Shown: in pieces, positions 22,882 to 36,320 of the stretch
Position numbering within the stretch: position 1 is the stretch's first letter
How the letters are laid out: each line of letters begins with the position of its first letter
Origin: Utricularia gibba
Taxonomy: Eukaryota > Streptophyta > Magnoliopsida > Lamiales > Lentibulariaceae
Direction: 5' to 3'
Length of the DNA: 64,000 bases
Assembly: GCA_002189035.1 (NCBI GenBank)
Contig: CM007991.1
Location: forward strand, 806,001-870,000
Position numbers and translations under genes: made by a program
The notes under the pieces: generated by a model
Database searches by the model: none
Told to the model about the DNA's origin: nothing
What the model saw: the letters and a program-made list of their open reading frames with translations, nothing else

Positions 22882-24532
22882 TCAGTGTTGATGAATCAAA
22901 TAGGCATACACAAGTTCGTTCCAAACATCGGGAATTCCCGGTAAACACCAATGCAAGCAATCCGAGTAATTGAGCGGATCGGAGATCAGCTCCGGCGTCG
23001 GAATTCCCCAATGCTTCCTGTAAATCGACGGGTGCCCGTCTTTTCTGTAATCCGTAAGTTGAGTTATGTTCATCATTTCGACTTCCAATCCTCTCTTGTT
23101 GAGTTCGTAAATGGCGGATTCAACTGCTCGCATCATTCCAGGTATCGTCCCTCTTCCCCTGTACCCTTCCTCCTCAATTATCCCTGTTTCGCCATAGCAG
23201 TTTTCTCCCACGTTTCCTCCCCATTCTTCTGCCCTGAAAATCGTTTGGATTGAGGAATTGGTTTGGTTGGGGGATTGGGACTCGTTGTTTGATTTGTTTA
23301 CGTACCATGCATGGGTTGGGGACATGGTCATGAAAAAGAGACGAGTTTTGTTGGGGTTGATGCGGAGTTCGAGCCAATCTGACCATGTTCGTAGCGCCAT
23401 TTCGTATGCTCGGATCATGCCGACTTTCTTGTATACTCCCTCACAAGTGTCGAATGACCCCCACCTGTTTGTTAAAAGTCCGCTGTCAGAGTGCATTTTA
23501 TGAAACTGAATCAAGAGTCCATCAATTGTCTAACTCTGAGCACTTACAGGACTTCGATGGAAGGCATTCGCCACCACAGATAAGAGTCGAAGACAAGCAC
23601 ATCGGCGTCACTCCAATGGCGACCATGTTTCTCGATCGCTTGTGTTCTCACATTGTGATCACGCGGGGTGCTCATTGGGTCGTCGCAATTGGACTCCACC
23701 AAAAACGGAGACCAGTAAAACTCGATGCTTGCATTGTACTCCTGAGAATCATGGTGAATGAAAGACTCACAGTATCTTGAGGATGAAGAGCAGAAGAGCA
23801 TTGCTTACTTTTGCTATGAAGGCGATCAGGTTGGAACCATCGTCCACAACTTGCTTGAACTGGGGTGCAATCCCCTTTTCAAGCAAACAAACCATGGACA
23901 CCCACTGTCCTCTGTTCATTGAATCTCCAACGAACACCATCCTTCTGTTCCTCAGCCTCTCTAGCATGGCTGTTGCATTGAACCTGATATGCCACCAGCA
24001 TGACAAGCCCATACAATACAAGCAGTTCAGATTATAAAATACTTGCACAGATTGATTACTGGGGTATGGAATGAGTGCATGTGCAAGTAACTGCTATTCC
24101 TGTGTTCTTTGCACCATGAGCCTAATCTTAAATGTTATACCAATTGTGCAGGAAAGGTAGTCGCAGTAGATGGCACCTGGGGAGGTCACAGTGATGAGGC
24201 TGCCAACGCCAATGCTGATAGCCTTTATCAGGTCTTCCATATTTGCCACAGGCCATTACATCAGACATGAAACTGCACTCCTCTTTGTACAAAGGACGAG
24301 ACATGTTATCAAAGACCCATTTCCCTGAAAACACTTGACACTCGGCAATCTTTTTCGGCGTCGCCAGAAACAGCCCTCTGCCACCATCCTGAGTCGAAGC
24401 CACTATTCTCCGACCACCTTCTAGCATCAAGTACCCGCCCCCTGTCCCAAAATAAATCACAGCTGCGGCTGAAACCGCTGCTATCAGTGATCTAAGGCTG
24501 CATTTGACTTTGCAGGTGTCCTTCAGAATCAT
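22882..24532 (-). CDS. Trichome birefringence-like (TBL) polysaccharide O-acetyltransferase
   Basis: Five minus-strand exons are read as 24532-24177, 23983-23809, 23741-23548, 23464-23306 and 23233-22882. A short cytosolic tail and a signal-anchor (SLIAAVSAAAVIYFGT) indicate a type II Golgi protein. The TBL domain follows with Cys-rich CQVFSGKWVFDN and SDVMACGKYGRPD. Next come the GDS esterase motif (MVFVGDSMNRGQW) and the DxxH motif of the DUF231 domain (DCLHWCLPG), which supply the catalytic Ser and Asp/His. TBL enzymes transfer acetyl groups to wall polysaccharides, mostly xylan, mannan or pectin, in the Golgi. Which one cannot be decided here. A 72-bp intron (23305-23234) has GT-AG ends and no stop in frame, so it can be mistaken for coding sequence; splicing restores the usual SPTH-x-W-AEEWG junction. 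Confidence 0.9.
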
Positions 24533-25282
24533 GATGAAGCAGAGAAATGGCGACTGGGGATAGAGGCCTTGAGTTTGGTAAGTGAAGATGGTGGTGTGCT
24601 GCATAGAGACATGATCTTCCAATGTGGAAAGTTCAAGTCTTGCTTTGTTTGCACATTCGTCAATAGTGCACGCGCATTCATATTTTTTCCCCAAAAAAGA
24701 AATATTACATTTTTGGATTCAACTCATGATGCCAAGAAATCTCACAGCGGGTCATCAACCGGAATCCATTTTGGGCCATGCAGTTCACCGGAGGTCTGCT
24801 GATTTTCTCATCTTCAACTCCCACGTATGGTGGATGAACACCCTGAATATCGAAGTGTCGTAAGATCTGCCTGCCTTGAAGGGATTTGATTCCGAAAATT
24901 GCGTAGCTGGTAATTCTGGTTTATGAAGACAGCCAGAATATTTCCGGCGGAGGATGGACGGAAGTCGATTCCCACACAACCCCGGCTTTCTTCATCGGCG
25001 CCTCTCCAGTCCATTACAAGTAAGCAATCAAATTGACTCATGTGACGAGTTGCTTCACGCCTCCATGGTTTCCGTCTGAATTGAATAGTAGTAGTTCAAC
25101 AAATACAATGTAGAGAGCTTCCGAGTTCATTCTTCACTCTCATTATAATGACAAAGAAGCGTACTTTATAATACAGTAAGAATCCCTTTCGCTTTCCCCT
25201 GCCTCCAAACTAAAAGCTGTATGCTTCAGAATCAGCATGCATGACGCAGTTGCAGTAGTCCTAGTATTCCTGATCCAACTTC
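24533..25282. other. Intergenic region between TBL and BAG genes
   Basis: Holds the TBL promoter and 5' UTR side and the BAG 3' UTR. Short open frames here show no recognisable protein features. Confidence 0.45.
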
Positions 25283-26882
25283 TCACTCAAAATGCTCCCA
25301 ATCTTGTGTTATCTTGGGAGAAGGCTGCAGAGTTGGAGCAGGAATCGATGGGGAGGCCGTGGGAAAAAACTCAACAGGATATGAATTTGGTGGGAAATAT
25401 TGTGCAGGAAAAGCAGGGGTATAATGTGGTAATGAAATGGGAGACGGAGCATGCTCAGGAATGGGGGATGCAGAGCTCGTATATCCAGCCACAGGTTCAA
25501 GTGGTACTGGAGAAGTAGATGAAGCCAAGGCTGGCACTGGAGAGGCAGAGTCATTATATCTAGCCACAGGCTCAACTGGCGCTGAGGCAGGAATGTAAGA
25601 AAGACCTGGTGCCGGATAGGCAGAGCTCGTGTCGTCCGAAGGGGAATCGAATGTTTCCCATTGAGTGTTGATGGGGATACTGCCATTTTGAATAGCATTA
25701 GTGACTGGATTTGAGTTCTTCAGCCTAAGCGAATCCATAGTATCAACAAGGCCTTGAACACGGTGGACCTGAAACATGAACGTACATGTAAATGAACTTC
25801 ATCAAGAGGTATGGATAACCCAAAAAAAACCATCACGAGTACAGATGAACACTAAAACACAAAACAGTCTGCATAACATATAATTCGATTATAAGCCGAT
25901 TAGTGGTTCCAAGGGAAAGAAAAGTGCTAACCTGCAATTTTCTCTTGGCTTTTCCTTCTCCCTCAGCTTCTATACCATCCAATTTCAGCAACTGCCTCAT
26001 AAGCATCTCAGTTACATAAACAATATCTTTTTCATCTACCTTAGTGTTACTTTCCACGACGCATTGCAGAGCAGATACCTGTGGTTGATGCAAGAATTTA
26101 ACATGGCAGAAATACATGAAACGTTTAGCACTGAAAAAAAACTCTCAACCTGCATAGAAAGATTATCCACTTCTTCTCTAACAAGGGCAACAGCTTCATC
26201 CCCTTTAGAAAAAGGTCTTGTTTCCACGACTGGTTCGACGCTTTCATTGGTACATGAACTATTCTCCATGAGAATCACCCTGGCGCCATTCTTCATGCCG
26301 GCTGTCATTAGATCATCTTCATCTGCTTTCTCTTTTCCCCGGAACAGAATTTTATGCCTTTTAGGATCCAGCCCAAGTTTCTCGGCAAGAACAGATTTTA
26401 ACTTACCTGGATGAACCAAGAGGATCAATCAAGTGAAGAGAAGGCACTACCTTTTTAGCTCCTAAATCAAGATATTGCCTTGGATTACAGTCCTTTAAAT
26501 CCATCTAACAAGAAAAAATCAAGTTTCTGAACGGCAGATAAATATTAAATAGTTCCAATGACGGAAGCATCTAAACCTTCAAACAGATTCAACCAAAAGA
26601 AAACAAGAATCGTAGAAGAAAATGGAAACTTCCCAAGCAAACCCAACAATCCGCAGACAGTAGCAATAAAAAAAAGCTCATCAGGAAGAATACTGATGGC
26701 TTATAGGGCGGAGGGGAGGAACATCCACAAATAACAGCGCAGAACCCACCGAAGGTATCTTCAGAGGGCACGGAAAGCACATGTTCGTTTAATCCATAAG
26801 AGACCTTGATATTCAAAACATCTTGATTCGATTCCAGACCCGAAACGTCGCCCTCCCAGTGACCTGAATTGAACCCCGTCAT
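25283..26882 (-). CDS. BAG-family co-chaperone with ubiquitin-like and BAG domains
   Basis: Four minus-strand exons (26882-26750, 26406-26150, 26078-25932, 25768-25283) give exactly 340 residues. The N-terminal half is ubiquitin-like (VSYGLNEHVLSVPSEDTF, KLGLDPKRHKILFRGKEK, MKNGARVILME). A helical BAG domain follows, from about VALVREEVDNLSMQVSALQ through LMRQLLKLDGIEAEGEGK to VQGLVDTMDSL; it binds the Hsp70 ATPase domain and promotes nucleotide exchange. The C-terminus is a Pro/Ser/Ala-rich low-complexity tail with two aromatic-acidic motifs (TQWETFD and DWEHFE). The architecture matches the plant BAG1-4 group. The ATG at 26882 is the first in frame after an upstream TTG. Confidence 0.92.
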
Positions 26883-27669
26883 CAGGACAATCAACTCCTC
26901 CCTGAATCACTAAACTGAAACCCGTCACCGGCGACAGATCGCAGTTTCACAAGAGAGAGATTGAATTCCCTTGCTCCCCAAGGGCCCGTCGGCCCGGCCC
27001 ATATTGCTTTGTTAGCACCTTCTTCAGCCTTTGAGCCGTCAACCGGTTCAACCGATTGCGGCCGCGAGTAAAATAAAAAATAAGAAGCGATCTTTATTCA
27101 TATTTATTAACGACAACATTTCGTAAATAATTTATACTATATAAATTTATAAATTACTTTTATATTATTATAGTGATTTAAATAAATTGTATTAAAATTA
27201 TATTTTAAAAAAATGAAAATATTTTATTAATAATCAAATATAACATATAAATATAATTATAAATTTATGTCTTAATATGCTGTGTTTCATATAAAGTATA
27301 AAGAAGGATAGTTAAATGAAAAAAAAATAGAATGTTTGGTAGATGAAATAAATTATAATCAAGATAAATTATACAATAAATATAAAATAAAATAATGAGA
27401 AGGGAGGGTTTTAGATAAAATAATATTGTCATAAACATTCTATTTTCCTCTTTATATACCATCTCTTATTACTGATATAATTTATCTATATACCAAACAC
27501 ACTTTAAAATTGATAAAGGTTAGGATATAACATCATTTATAAAAGTGACCATCTTTTATTCCAGTTCATTTAAAAAGTGCACCTCCACGCTCTCATTTTT
27601 CACTAAAGATGATAATTTTTTTCACATAATCCAAGAAGGATGGCCATATTTGTGATACGCAAAAAGTAA
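26883..27669. other. AT-rich spacer
   Basis: 5' flank of the BAG gene and a strongly AT-rich stretch before the end of the PEBP-like gene. No coding sequence is recognised. Confidence 0.5.
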
Positions 27670-28229
27670 TCAAAATATGGCCATGAGAACAGCCTCCCCA
27701 AAACGTGCCCTTCAATCGCCTCCTCCACTTTCTCCTTTGTCACCTGCACCGTACGCCATTGGAAACATACCAAGTTACCTTTTTAATTCCATAATAATTC
27801 CAGTTTCTTGGATAACCTCACTGCAACTACCTTGTGCCCGAGGTGTAGCTCATCATCCAGAGCGTAGAGCTTGAACTCGAACCGGTGTCCATGTTCAGGA
27901 AGCTTGGGTGCATGCCACCCGGGCTTCTTCATGTCACTGTACCCCTCTTTTACCCCGGCGTAATCGCCGACAGCTTCCGTGCCGGAAAACCCCTCCGGCA
28001 GGCCCTTGACGGTGGGGGGAATGTTGACAACCACCCATACCGTCCACGGCGCATCGACATCTTGCACCACCACGGCCAGGGTCTTGGTCCCTTCCGGCAA
28101 GTTGTACCATTCCAGCGGCGGCGAAATGTTTTGCTTTGCGCCCTGGCCCTCCGCCATGTACTGCCGCGGCAGCCGGCCCTCGTGGTCGATGTGGGATGAA
28201 GCCACCCGGAATTCGTCGGAGTTCGCCAT
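27670..28229 (-). CDS. PEBP-like (YbhB/UPF0098-type) phosphatidylethanolamine-binding protein; apparent 3' frame break
   Basis: Exon 1 (28229-27831) encodes 133 residues of the PEBP fold, with the conserved DVDAPWTVWVVVNIPP motif and HGHRFEFKLYALDD. The ligand pocket Asp-Pro and His residues of the family are in these blocks. Exon 2 starts at 27743 with VTKEKVEEAIEGHVLG. The frame then runs past the expected end, because the CCCC at 27699-27696 (GGGG in sense) appears one base short. With one more base the protein ends GEAVLMAIF at 27672-27670 and totals 157 residues, the normal size for the plant YbhB-like group. These proteins are cytosolic. Unlike FT/TFL1 they are closer to bacterial PEBPs, and their plant role is unclear. 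The gene is divergent from the importin-11-like gene. Confidence 0.87.
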
Positions 28230-28677
28230 TTTCCTATTTTGGGGAGTTGCTGCAGTTTTCGTGAAGGATTTTTATTGTCGCTAGAGGCTTTGAGGTTGTA
28301 CCATGGCGAGGCAACGCGTGGATTGCGGGCTCTTGGTCCGCGACACGTTGCTGGCTGCCTGCTTTTTTTTTAATACGATGATTCTTAGTTTTATTGATTA
28401 ATTTTTATAATAAATTAAATTCATGAAAACTTTTAATGTCATGAATAAATACAAAATAAAATTAACCTTAATTTTAAAACGTTGAGAAGAAATGTTTAAA
28501 GTTAAAAATGGCTATAAAAATATATATAATTAAATACAAATAAATTCAGATAATTCTATTTTTTAAATTTAAATAATAATTTAATCAATGTTTCAGATAA
28601 GTATGCATAATGAGCTAATAAATGATTTTATTAGAAATCTAAAAAAAGAATATTGAAGAATTAGAAACAAAATCTAA

Positions 28678-28717
<40 letters not shown>

Positions 28718-29264
28718 ATATTTTACGTTTTTTCAATATAAAACATATCTACAATATATTTTTTTAATATATTGAAAAGCGGGAAGATAAGAAATGCTTA
28801 GGAGTGTAATCATTATATTCCAAAATTATATGAATATATGTTTTATATTAAAATTCAAATTGTTCAATATATCAAAATATCATTTTATTAAAAGAAAAAA
28901 ATTGTTGTTTATTATTTGGAACAAAATTATTGTTGTAATAGGAAACAAAGTCGTGTGTCCGAATGAATCGCCGCTGTTAAAAAGAGGAGGGAGATGAACG
29001 CTGATTCATTCGATAAAACGTTTTACAGCGCACCGCCGCCGGGCCTTCATTTTGTTCCCCCGCTTTCTCCGCTTCTCTGCCGTCGTGCGCAACCGGGAGT
29101 CAAATCTACTTCATCCGTTCCGGGCGCCGGATTCTGTGCGATTCTAGAGTAATCTCGTCTGTATCTCCCTCGTGTTGGCATCTCTACACGATCGATCGTC
29201 GTCAATTGGATTTAAAGGCGCATGGTGCTTATTCTTTTGGATCAATTCTGCCAGTAAAGAAGAT
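28230..29264. other. Divergent intergenic region with AT microsatellite
   Basis: About 1 kb between the divergent PEBP-like and importin-11-like genes. It includes an (AT)n tract at about 28682-28715 and a GC-richer segment at 29020-29200, probably the 5' UTR and promoter of the importin gene. Confidence 0.55.
28682..28715 (+). repeat. (AT)n microsatellite
   Basis: An uninterrupted AT dinucleotide run of about 17 units. Confidence 0.95.
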
Positions 29265-32200
29265 ATGGAACTCTCGGCGATGGACTTGCGTATCGTACTC
29301 TCTATGCTCAGCGATGCACTAAGTGCTGATATAAGCTTGAGGAAGCCTGCGGAGGTTGCTCTCGCGCAATTCGAGACCAGACCAGGTTTCTGCTCGTGTC
29401 TAATGGTATTGGAATGGTTTGAGATTCATTTCAACTCGGGACTGATGCGATGTGGAGCTATTAGGCGTTAATAATTTTCTTGTATATCTGGAGCAGGAAG
29501 TTATAGCGGCCAAAGATCTATCTTCGCAGACCGATGTGAGATTGTTGGCATCAGTTTATTTGAAGAACTGTGTGATCCGGCATTGGAGGAACAGACGTGA
29601 TTCACCGTTAGTATTCCATTTTTTCCATTGTTTTTTTTCTCAAAAGTTCTCACATTGTGCCATTTTTTTATAAATTGAATGCTTGATCACACATGATAAT
29701 GTGGGGTGTGGGGGTTGAGCCCTGTTTCTTTGCACTCAAGAATGATGTATGAAGGAAGCTGGGTGCTTGAGTTTGACCTTGAGAGCCTAAAAAAATATTG
29801 GAGCAGATTTTCCCAAGTTTAAGGCATCAAGTTTTTCCATAAGGAAACCCATGGATTTATAATTCTTGCTGATCATTGTTGGGTCAACTACATCACAAAA
29901 AAATGACACTTTGAAACTTGTTGAATTAGGGGAGCATTCTTTCCTGCGTTACATTAGAGCCCTATCAAGTTTTGTTATGGGAATACTTGAGCATAATGAA
30001 ATAAATTGTAGATTGCAGTTTAATTCCATGTGATTCATGCTTTCTTAGGTATTTTTTTGTCTTTTCTTCAAATCATTAGACATATTTGGTCGATCCATTT
30101 CTGATTTTAAAATTGAAATCGCAGGCCTATAGGAAATGATGAAAAAGTATACTTGAGGCAGAAGTTGTTGATGCATTTAGGGGAGGAAAATTACCAGGTA
30201 GAATCTTTATTTTCAATTCAACTTTCTCCATTGGATTACTACTTACCTTTTATAAATCTGCCATTTTTCCCTAACTCTATTTTTTACATGCCACAGATTG
30301 CTCTCACACTGGCTATTTTAATATCAAAAATTGCTCGTGTTGATTACCCAAGGGAATGGTATGATTTGGAGCTTCATCTGAACTTCAGCTTGTCTTGATT
30401 GCTCATGAACAACCCTTTGGGCTGAGCATTAGGCTACGGTTCTTTTTTTGTATGCAGGCCGGACTTGTTTTCTTCGCTGGCTCAAAAACTCCAGTCAGCT
30501 GATGTGTTGACTTCCCATAGAATATTCATGATTCTTTTCCGGACATTAAAAGAACTATCATCCAAGCGTCTAACTCATGACCAAAAGGTCTTTGCTGAGG
30601 TACGTATCAGTCTTATGTTTTGGATATTCTCGTATGCATTTCCACATGTAATGCCAAAGCTATTAGTCTTCGAAAACATAGTGTAAGATTGGGAATCCGT
30701 GGTAGTACTTGGCTGCACGCTGGTCTTTTTCACTGTCCTAATTCTCGAAAAATTATCTTTCATGAACTGGGATGTTTAACTCTTCTTGTCAATTTCTAAT
30801 GCCCATGGTTTGAAGTGTGTGATCCTGGTCATATGATACATAGTCTGCAACTTCCATTCATAAACAACCTCTCTTGACTTCATCTGGCAGATAGCATCTC
30901 AATTTTTTGAGTATAGCTGGCACCTGTGGCAGATTGATGTTCAGAATATATTGCATGGGTTCTCAGTGCTAGCTCAAAACTCTCCCGGATTTCATCAAGA
31001 TGATGCTATCTTAACCTGTGAAAGATGGATTCTTTGTTCTAAGATAATACGCCAATTGATGGTATCTGGTTTTCAAAGTGATGCCAAATCTGTACAGGTA
31101 AACTATATTATGCAGGGCTTTAAAATGGTTCAACTTTCATTTTCTGGATCAACTTTTAAATTTTGGATCTGAAATTTTGGGATTATCTGATTATATTGCT
31201 TTATAGGAGGTGTTACCAGTCAAGAAGGTCTGCCCTTCTATGTTGATTGCTGTCCAGTCATTCCTTCAGTATTGTAAGTCAGTTATTTGGCCTCTTTTTT
31301 TTTTTTTTTTATCATGGTATATTGTGTCTGACAGGTTTGTTGTGGATAAGCATTTGGCTGTTATCTTCTTTCACCATTGAGCTCGTTCTATACTAGTCTG
31401 TCTGAGATGGTGTCCAGTCTCGTATTGTCATCCCTGTTTACTGGGCTTCTCAATATATGCTACTCTTAATTTTAGCTAATAGAGGATTGCATGCATCGTT
31501 TGTTAGTATGAATGTGGTTTTTGCTTTTTCTTTTTCTCCCTTGTCAACTTTGTTCAAACTTCATGCAGATGCCTCTTTTCAAGAAAGCCATCCCAAGTTT
31601 TGGGAATTCCTTAAACAAGGATGCACGAAACTGATGAAGATTTTAATTGCAATTCAGCAGAAACATCCCTATTCATTTGGTGACCAGTGTGTTCTTGGGC
31701 CTGTAGTGGAGTTTTGCTTAAATAGACTCATAAATCCTGAGCCAGAACTGTTTTCTTTTGAAGAATTGCTGATCCAGTGTATGTCACTAATAAAGGCTAT
31801 TCTAGAATGCAAGGAATACAAACCATCCATAGTAGGCCGTGTTATGGACAGCAAGCAGGTCACGCTTCAGGAGATGAAGAAAAATGCATCCGCTACAGTT
31901 GCTGGGATTTTGGCGTCCCTCCTGCCAAATGAGCGGGTGGTGCTACTATGCAATATTCTAATAAGGAGGTAAGCACTTCAGTCAAAGGGTCATGCAGTTA
32001 TGCCTGTTTTCACACATGATATATCACATCAATGATCACCACAAAGATTTAGCCACTTTCAATCATAAATTGAGCCTCAGTATTTAAACCCATGCCCCAT
32101 TGTACCCATTTTTGTCGAGTAGAGCAGTAATATTTCATTGCAAAATCTACTAAATTGACTTTAAAAATGACATTCAGTAGATCTGGTTAATTGTTTCTGA

Positions 32201-35200
32201 AGTTGGAAGTAGCACTGGTCAGGGCCTTCAAAGTGACCTTTTTTTCGTTTTGAAATGATATGACGAGCGTGTTTTGTGATACTCTTTTTTTCGTTTTCAA
32301 ATGATATGACAAGCGTGTTTTGTGATACTCTTTTTTTGATTTATCATTGGGTTTTCCACTCTAGGTACTTTGTTCTGACGGTCGCTGATGTGGAAGACTG
32401 GTTCCAGAATGCTGAGTCTTTTTATCACGAGCAGGATTTTCTTTTGTGGTCGGAGAGATTGAGACCATGCGCAGAAGCACTGTACATTGTACTGTTTGAG
32501 AATCACAGCCAAGTAGGTGCTCTAATTTACTTATGGGAGATCACCATTCCCTACTGGAATTTTTTGATGAGAGTCATTTGGTTTTGTGATGTAGCTTCTT
32601 GGTCCAGTTGTAGTTTCTATACTTAAAGAGGCGATGAGTGCTTGTCCTTCATCTCTTACTGAACTGGGCCCACAGCTGCTTCTAAAGGATGCTGTGTACA
32701 GTGCTGCTGCCTATGTATATTATGAACTCTCTAATTATTTGGACTTCAGAGACTGGTGAGACTTTTAATCTCTCAAGATGATAAAAAATTATTTGCATGG
32801 TGATAGTTTCATGTCTTTATAGTTGTATCTCACATTCAACTGTGATACTATGATACAGGTTTAATGGTGCATTATCTACCGAACTTATGAACAGCCATGT
32901 TAATATGAGAATCATCCACCGGAAAGTTGCACTGATATTTGGTCAATGGATTTCGGAGGTGAGACTCCCTGGGAAACCTTACTATACAATTCCTTCTTTG
33001 TGCCATGAAGTTCGGATTCATTTTCTATTTTTTATCCCTGTTAAATAAAGTCATGGGGCACTAAGAAAAGTTGATTCAATAGCAGGAATTAGTTTCAAAA
33101 TTTATGAACCTAGAATCCATATTATGGCACAATCTTTGTTTCCAGATAAGCTGCATATGCAGGTGTTGTGGCTTCCTGTATATTTGTTATTGAGAGGTTT
33201 TTTTCATGCTTAAGAAATCGTGGTAGTGTTTTCAGTTTTCTTGATCCTCAGAATCTATGCATCCTGAAGCTACATAGTGTTGTCAAAGCTTTTCTCTGCA
33301 TTTCATTCTTGGGATTTCTTACACTCTTTTTTTCCAGATTAAAGAAGACATGAGAAGGCCGGTGTATTGTGCTTTAGTAAAATTACTTCAAGAGAATGAC
33401 TTGTGTGTGAGGGTATGATTTTTATTTATTGATGCCGTTATGATCATTCTATTTATGTCCTTGTTTGGTAGTATTAATTTATATGGGTGTCCATGATTTG
33501 AATTTCGTCTATATTGTTATGTGTTATTGATACTTCTTCCGTGTTTCAGCTCACAGCAGCAAGATCTCTATTTTTCCACCTGGAAGATGCTAACTTTTTG
33601 GAGCAGGAATTCTGTGATCTTCTTCCTGCTTGTTGGGAGGCTTGTTTCAAGCTGGCAGAAGATGCTCAAGAGTTTGATTCAAAAGTATGTTTAATCCTCA
33701 TATGGTCACCTTGTTTTAAGTATGTAGATAATGCATCAAACAATTTCATGATACATTCAGAAATGATTTTTTCCCCAGAAACAATATGCCTTGGGGACTT
33801 AGTTGCCACTATAGGATATAGTTTCTATGTTGAGTGTTGAGTGCTTTAAAAAAGTTCACGTAAATCTGGATCATGATAGGTGCTAAACATGTGAGAGCCC
33901 TTTATAAAGTATTCTGCTGTGTTTTTTTTTTTTTCACTGATCACATTGAGATGCTTGATTTAATCGTTCACCTGGAGCATGCTCTACATTTATTATTATA
34001 TCTTCCTCTTTCGATTTTTCTCAGGTTCAAGCAATAAATACTATTTCTGCACTCATCAGCCGGACTAGTGAAGTTGTTCCATATGCAATTAAGTTGGTGC
34101 AATTTTTCCAGAAGGTACCATCAATCTTTTCTAGACACTATTCATTGTTTTGTCAATAAAAGGGATATTTATATTATTTTTCCATGTGTATTTCATTTTT
34201 TTTTTGTCAATAAAAAGGGTTCTGCCATTTCAAGGAACTAGATAAATCATCCTACGAGTTTTCCATTTTCTTTCTGTTGTAGGCATGGGATGAATCTTCG
34301 GGAGAAAGCCTTTTACAGATTCAGCTTCTTGTAGCCCTTAAGAACTTCGTTGTTGCTCTTGGCTATCAGTCGTCCATTTGCTATGGCATGCTTCTGCCAA
34401 TACTGCAAAGTCTCTTAAACATCAACAGCCCAGATGAACTTTTGGAAGATAGCATGCAGGCAAGTGATCCACTTGAGTGTGTTTACAGGTCAAGCCATTG
34501 GTTGATGTTGAAGCAATTATGATTCATTCTGTATCTTGATGAAATGCAGTTATGGGAAGCTATCATTTCCCATGCATCCTCAATTGCACCACAGCTTTTG
34601 TGTTTTTTCTCATGTCTGGTGGAAATCCTGGAAAGAAGTTTAGATCATTTGGAGGTATGTCAAAAAATAATTTTTAGATGCCTCTTCACTTGCCCAAACT
34701 GCAGCATCTTCACATTTAACTTGATACGCAGGTAGCTGCCAGCATAATTGAGGGCTACATAATTCTTGGTGGAACAGAGTTCCTCAATGTCCATGGCCCA
34801 ACACTCGCCAAAGTGCTTGAATTGGTTGTCTTTAATGTGAATGATAAAGGTCTACTATCGATTCTTCCAATTGTGGACATGTTAGTTCAGGTACACAAAT
34901 TCAGAATTGCTTGAAAATAAAATTTAGATTTCATGTTTCACTAGATTGGGTACTGAAATAATCTATATAGTGATTTAAAATGATCTTTATCCTGGTATTA
35001 CCTTCCCTAAGAGATGCAAATCAGGCTTTCTGGTTCCCATGCGTGTTGCTGCCGTCTTTTGTCAGTTAAATGTGATTTATCTCTCCAAAGATGATATTGG
35101 TTGCTAATTCTGTGTTGTAAGAAATGATTATAAGGTTCATTAATATCGTGTGTTAAATGTATGGCATGTGCCTATTGAGTTAACACGTCTCTAATTTGCA

Positions 35201-36320
35201 ATGCAGTGCGTCCCAGCTGAATCACCACAACTAATCAGCAACATCGTACCCGTAAGTATCATGTCGTGCAAGTTGTATCTTCTCAATTTTTTTTTCAACT
35301 GAACCCTATCTTTTCTGATTTAAATGTATCACTTTTCTCCAGAAATTAATTTTCGTATGTCTTGATGGAGGAGATGATCACTATCCCTCCAAGACAGCCT
35401 TGAAAACATCTGCTGCAGCTATACTGGCAAGGATCTTGGTGATGAATACCAATTTTCTCGTTCAACTGACATCAGATCCTTTGCTGTTAAGAAATTTCCA
35501 CACAGCTGGAATTCTTACAGATGAAAACATACTTCTTTGTTTGGTCGACGTATGGCTCGAGAAGGTGATGGCATACCTTCAGTTTGTCAAATATGAGTGA
35601 TGGTTTTAAGTCAACGGATGTTGCCACTTACTCCCAGAACTTTACTCTGTGATGGGTACAGGTTGACAATGCAATTTCTCTTCACAAGAAGATTTTTGGC
35701 CTTGCTCTTTCTGTTATTCTAAAGCTAAGACTTCCTCAAACGCTTGAGATGCTTGATCAAATTCTTGGGTAACTAACTCATCAGTTGCTTCTCATTTACT
35801 CTAGTTTTTGTTCTCCTAAGGTTTTGAGACATGCCCAGTGTGTTGATCATGTTTTTGTTCTTACTCTTGGCAGTGTTTGCACAAGCACAATACTCGGTGG
35901 AAACGAGGATTTGGCTGAAGAAGAATCAAGGTTCTGATATTTCTGCTTTGGTCCTTTGTCTTCTATCCTTCATATACCATTCGTTCTAACCTGCACCTGT
36001 TTTGCCCTTAAATGTTGTCCTTCCTAAAACAGTTCTGACAGTATACAATCTAGCAAGATGGAGATCCCTAGCAAGGAGCTCAGGAGGAGACAGGTGCGTG
36101 TAATTCAGAAATATAAAGCTCCAAAATCAACTCTCTTTGATTACTTATCTTGCTTTAGATCAAGTTTCTAGACCCAATAAACCACATCTCACTGGAGAAT
36201 TCGCTGAGGGAAAGCCTTGATACTTGCGCCCGCCTCCACGGAGAATCATTCAACGCGGCCATGTCCCAAATGCATCCAGCTGCATTAGCACAACTGAAAC
36301 AAGCACTAAACATGGCGTAG
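29265..36320 (+). CDS. Importin-11-like karyopherin beta (nuclear import receptor)
   Basis: More than 20 short exons span 7 kb. The ATG at 29265 begins MELSAMDLRIVLSML. The N-terminal importin-beta domain shows KPAEVALAQFETRPGFCSCL, then LLASVYLKNCVIRHWRNR. HEAT/ARM-like helices continue through DASFQESHPKFWEFLKQG, YFVLTVADVEDWFQNAESF, RRPVYCALVKLLQEND and LTAARSLFFHLEDANF. The C-terminus carries the NHISLENSLRESLDTCARL and FNAAMSQMHPAALAQLKQ blocks before TAG at 36318-36320. The order and motifs match importin-11, which carries cargo such as ubiquitin-conjugating enzymes or ribosomal proteins into the nucleus with RanGTP-dependent release. I could follow the frame through the exons without needing any base correction. 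An intron near 32240-32330 contains a 46-bp tandem duplication. Confidence 0.9.
32239..32332 (+). repeat. 46-bp tandem duplication inside an intron
   Basis: The segment around ATGATATGACGAGCG is repeated 46 bases later with two or so mismatches, inside an intron of the importin-11-like gene just before the acceptor at about 32364. It appears recent and has no coding effect. Confidence 0.85.

Noticed and set aside
27885-28284. Plus-strand open frames over the PEBP-like gene
   Set aside because: They are antisense shadows of a GC-rich real exon.
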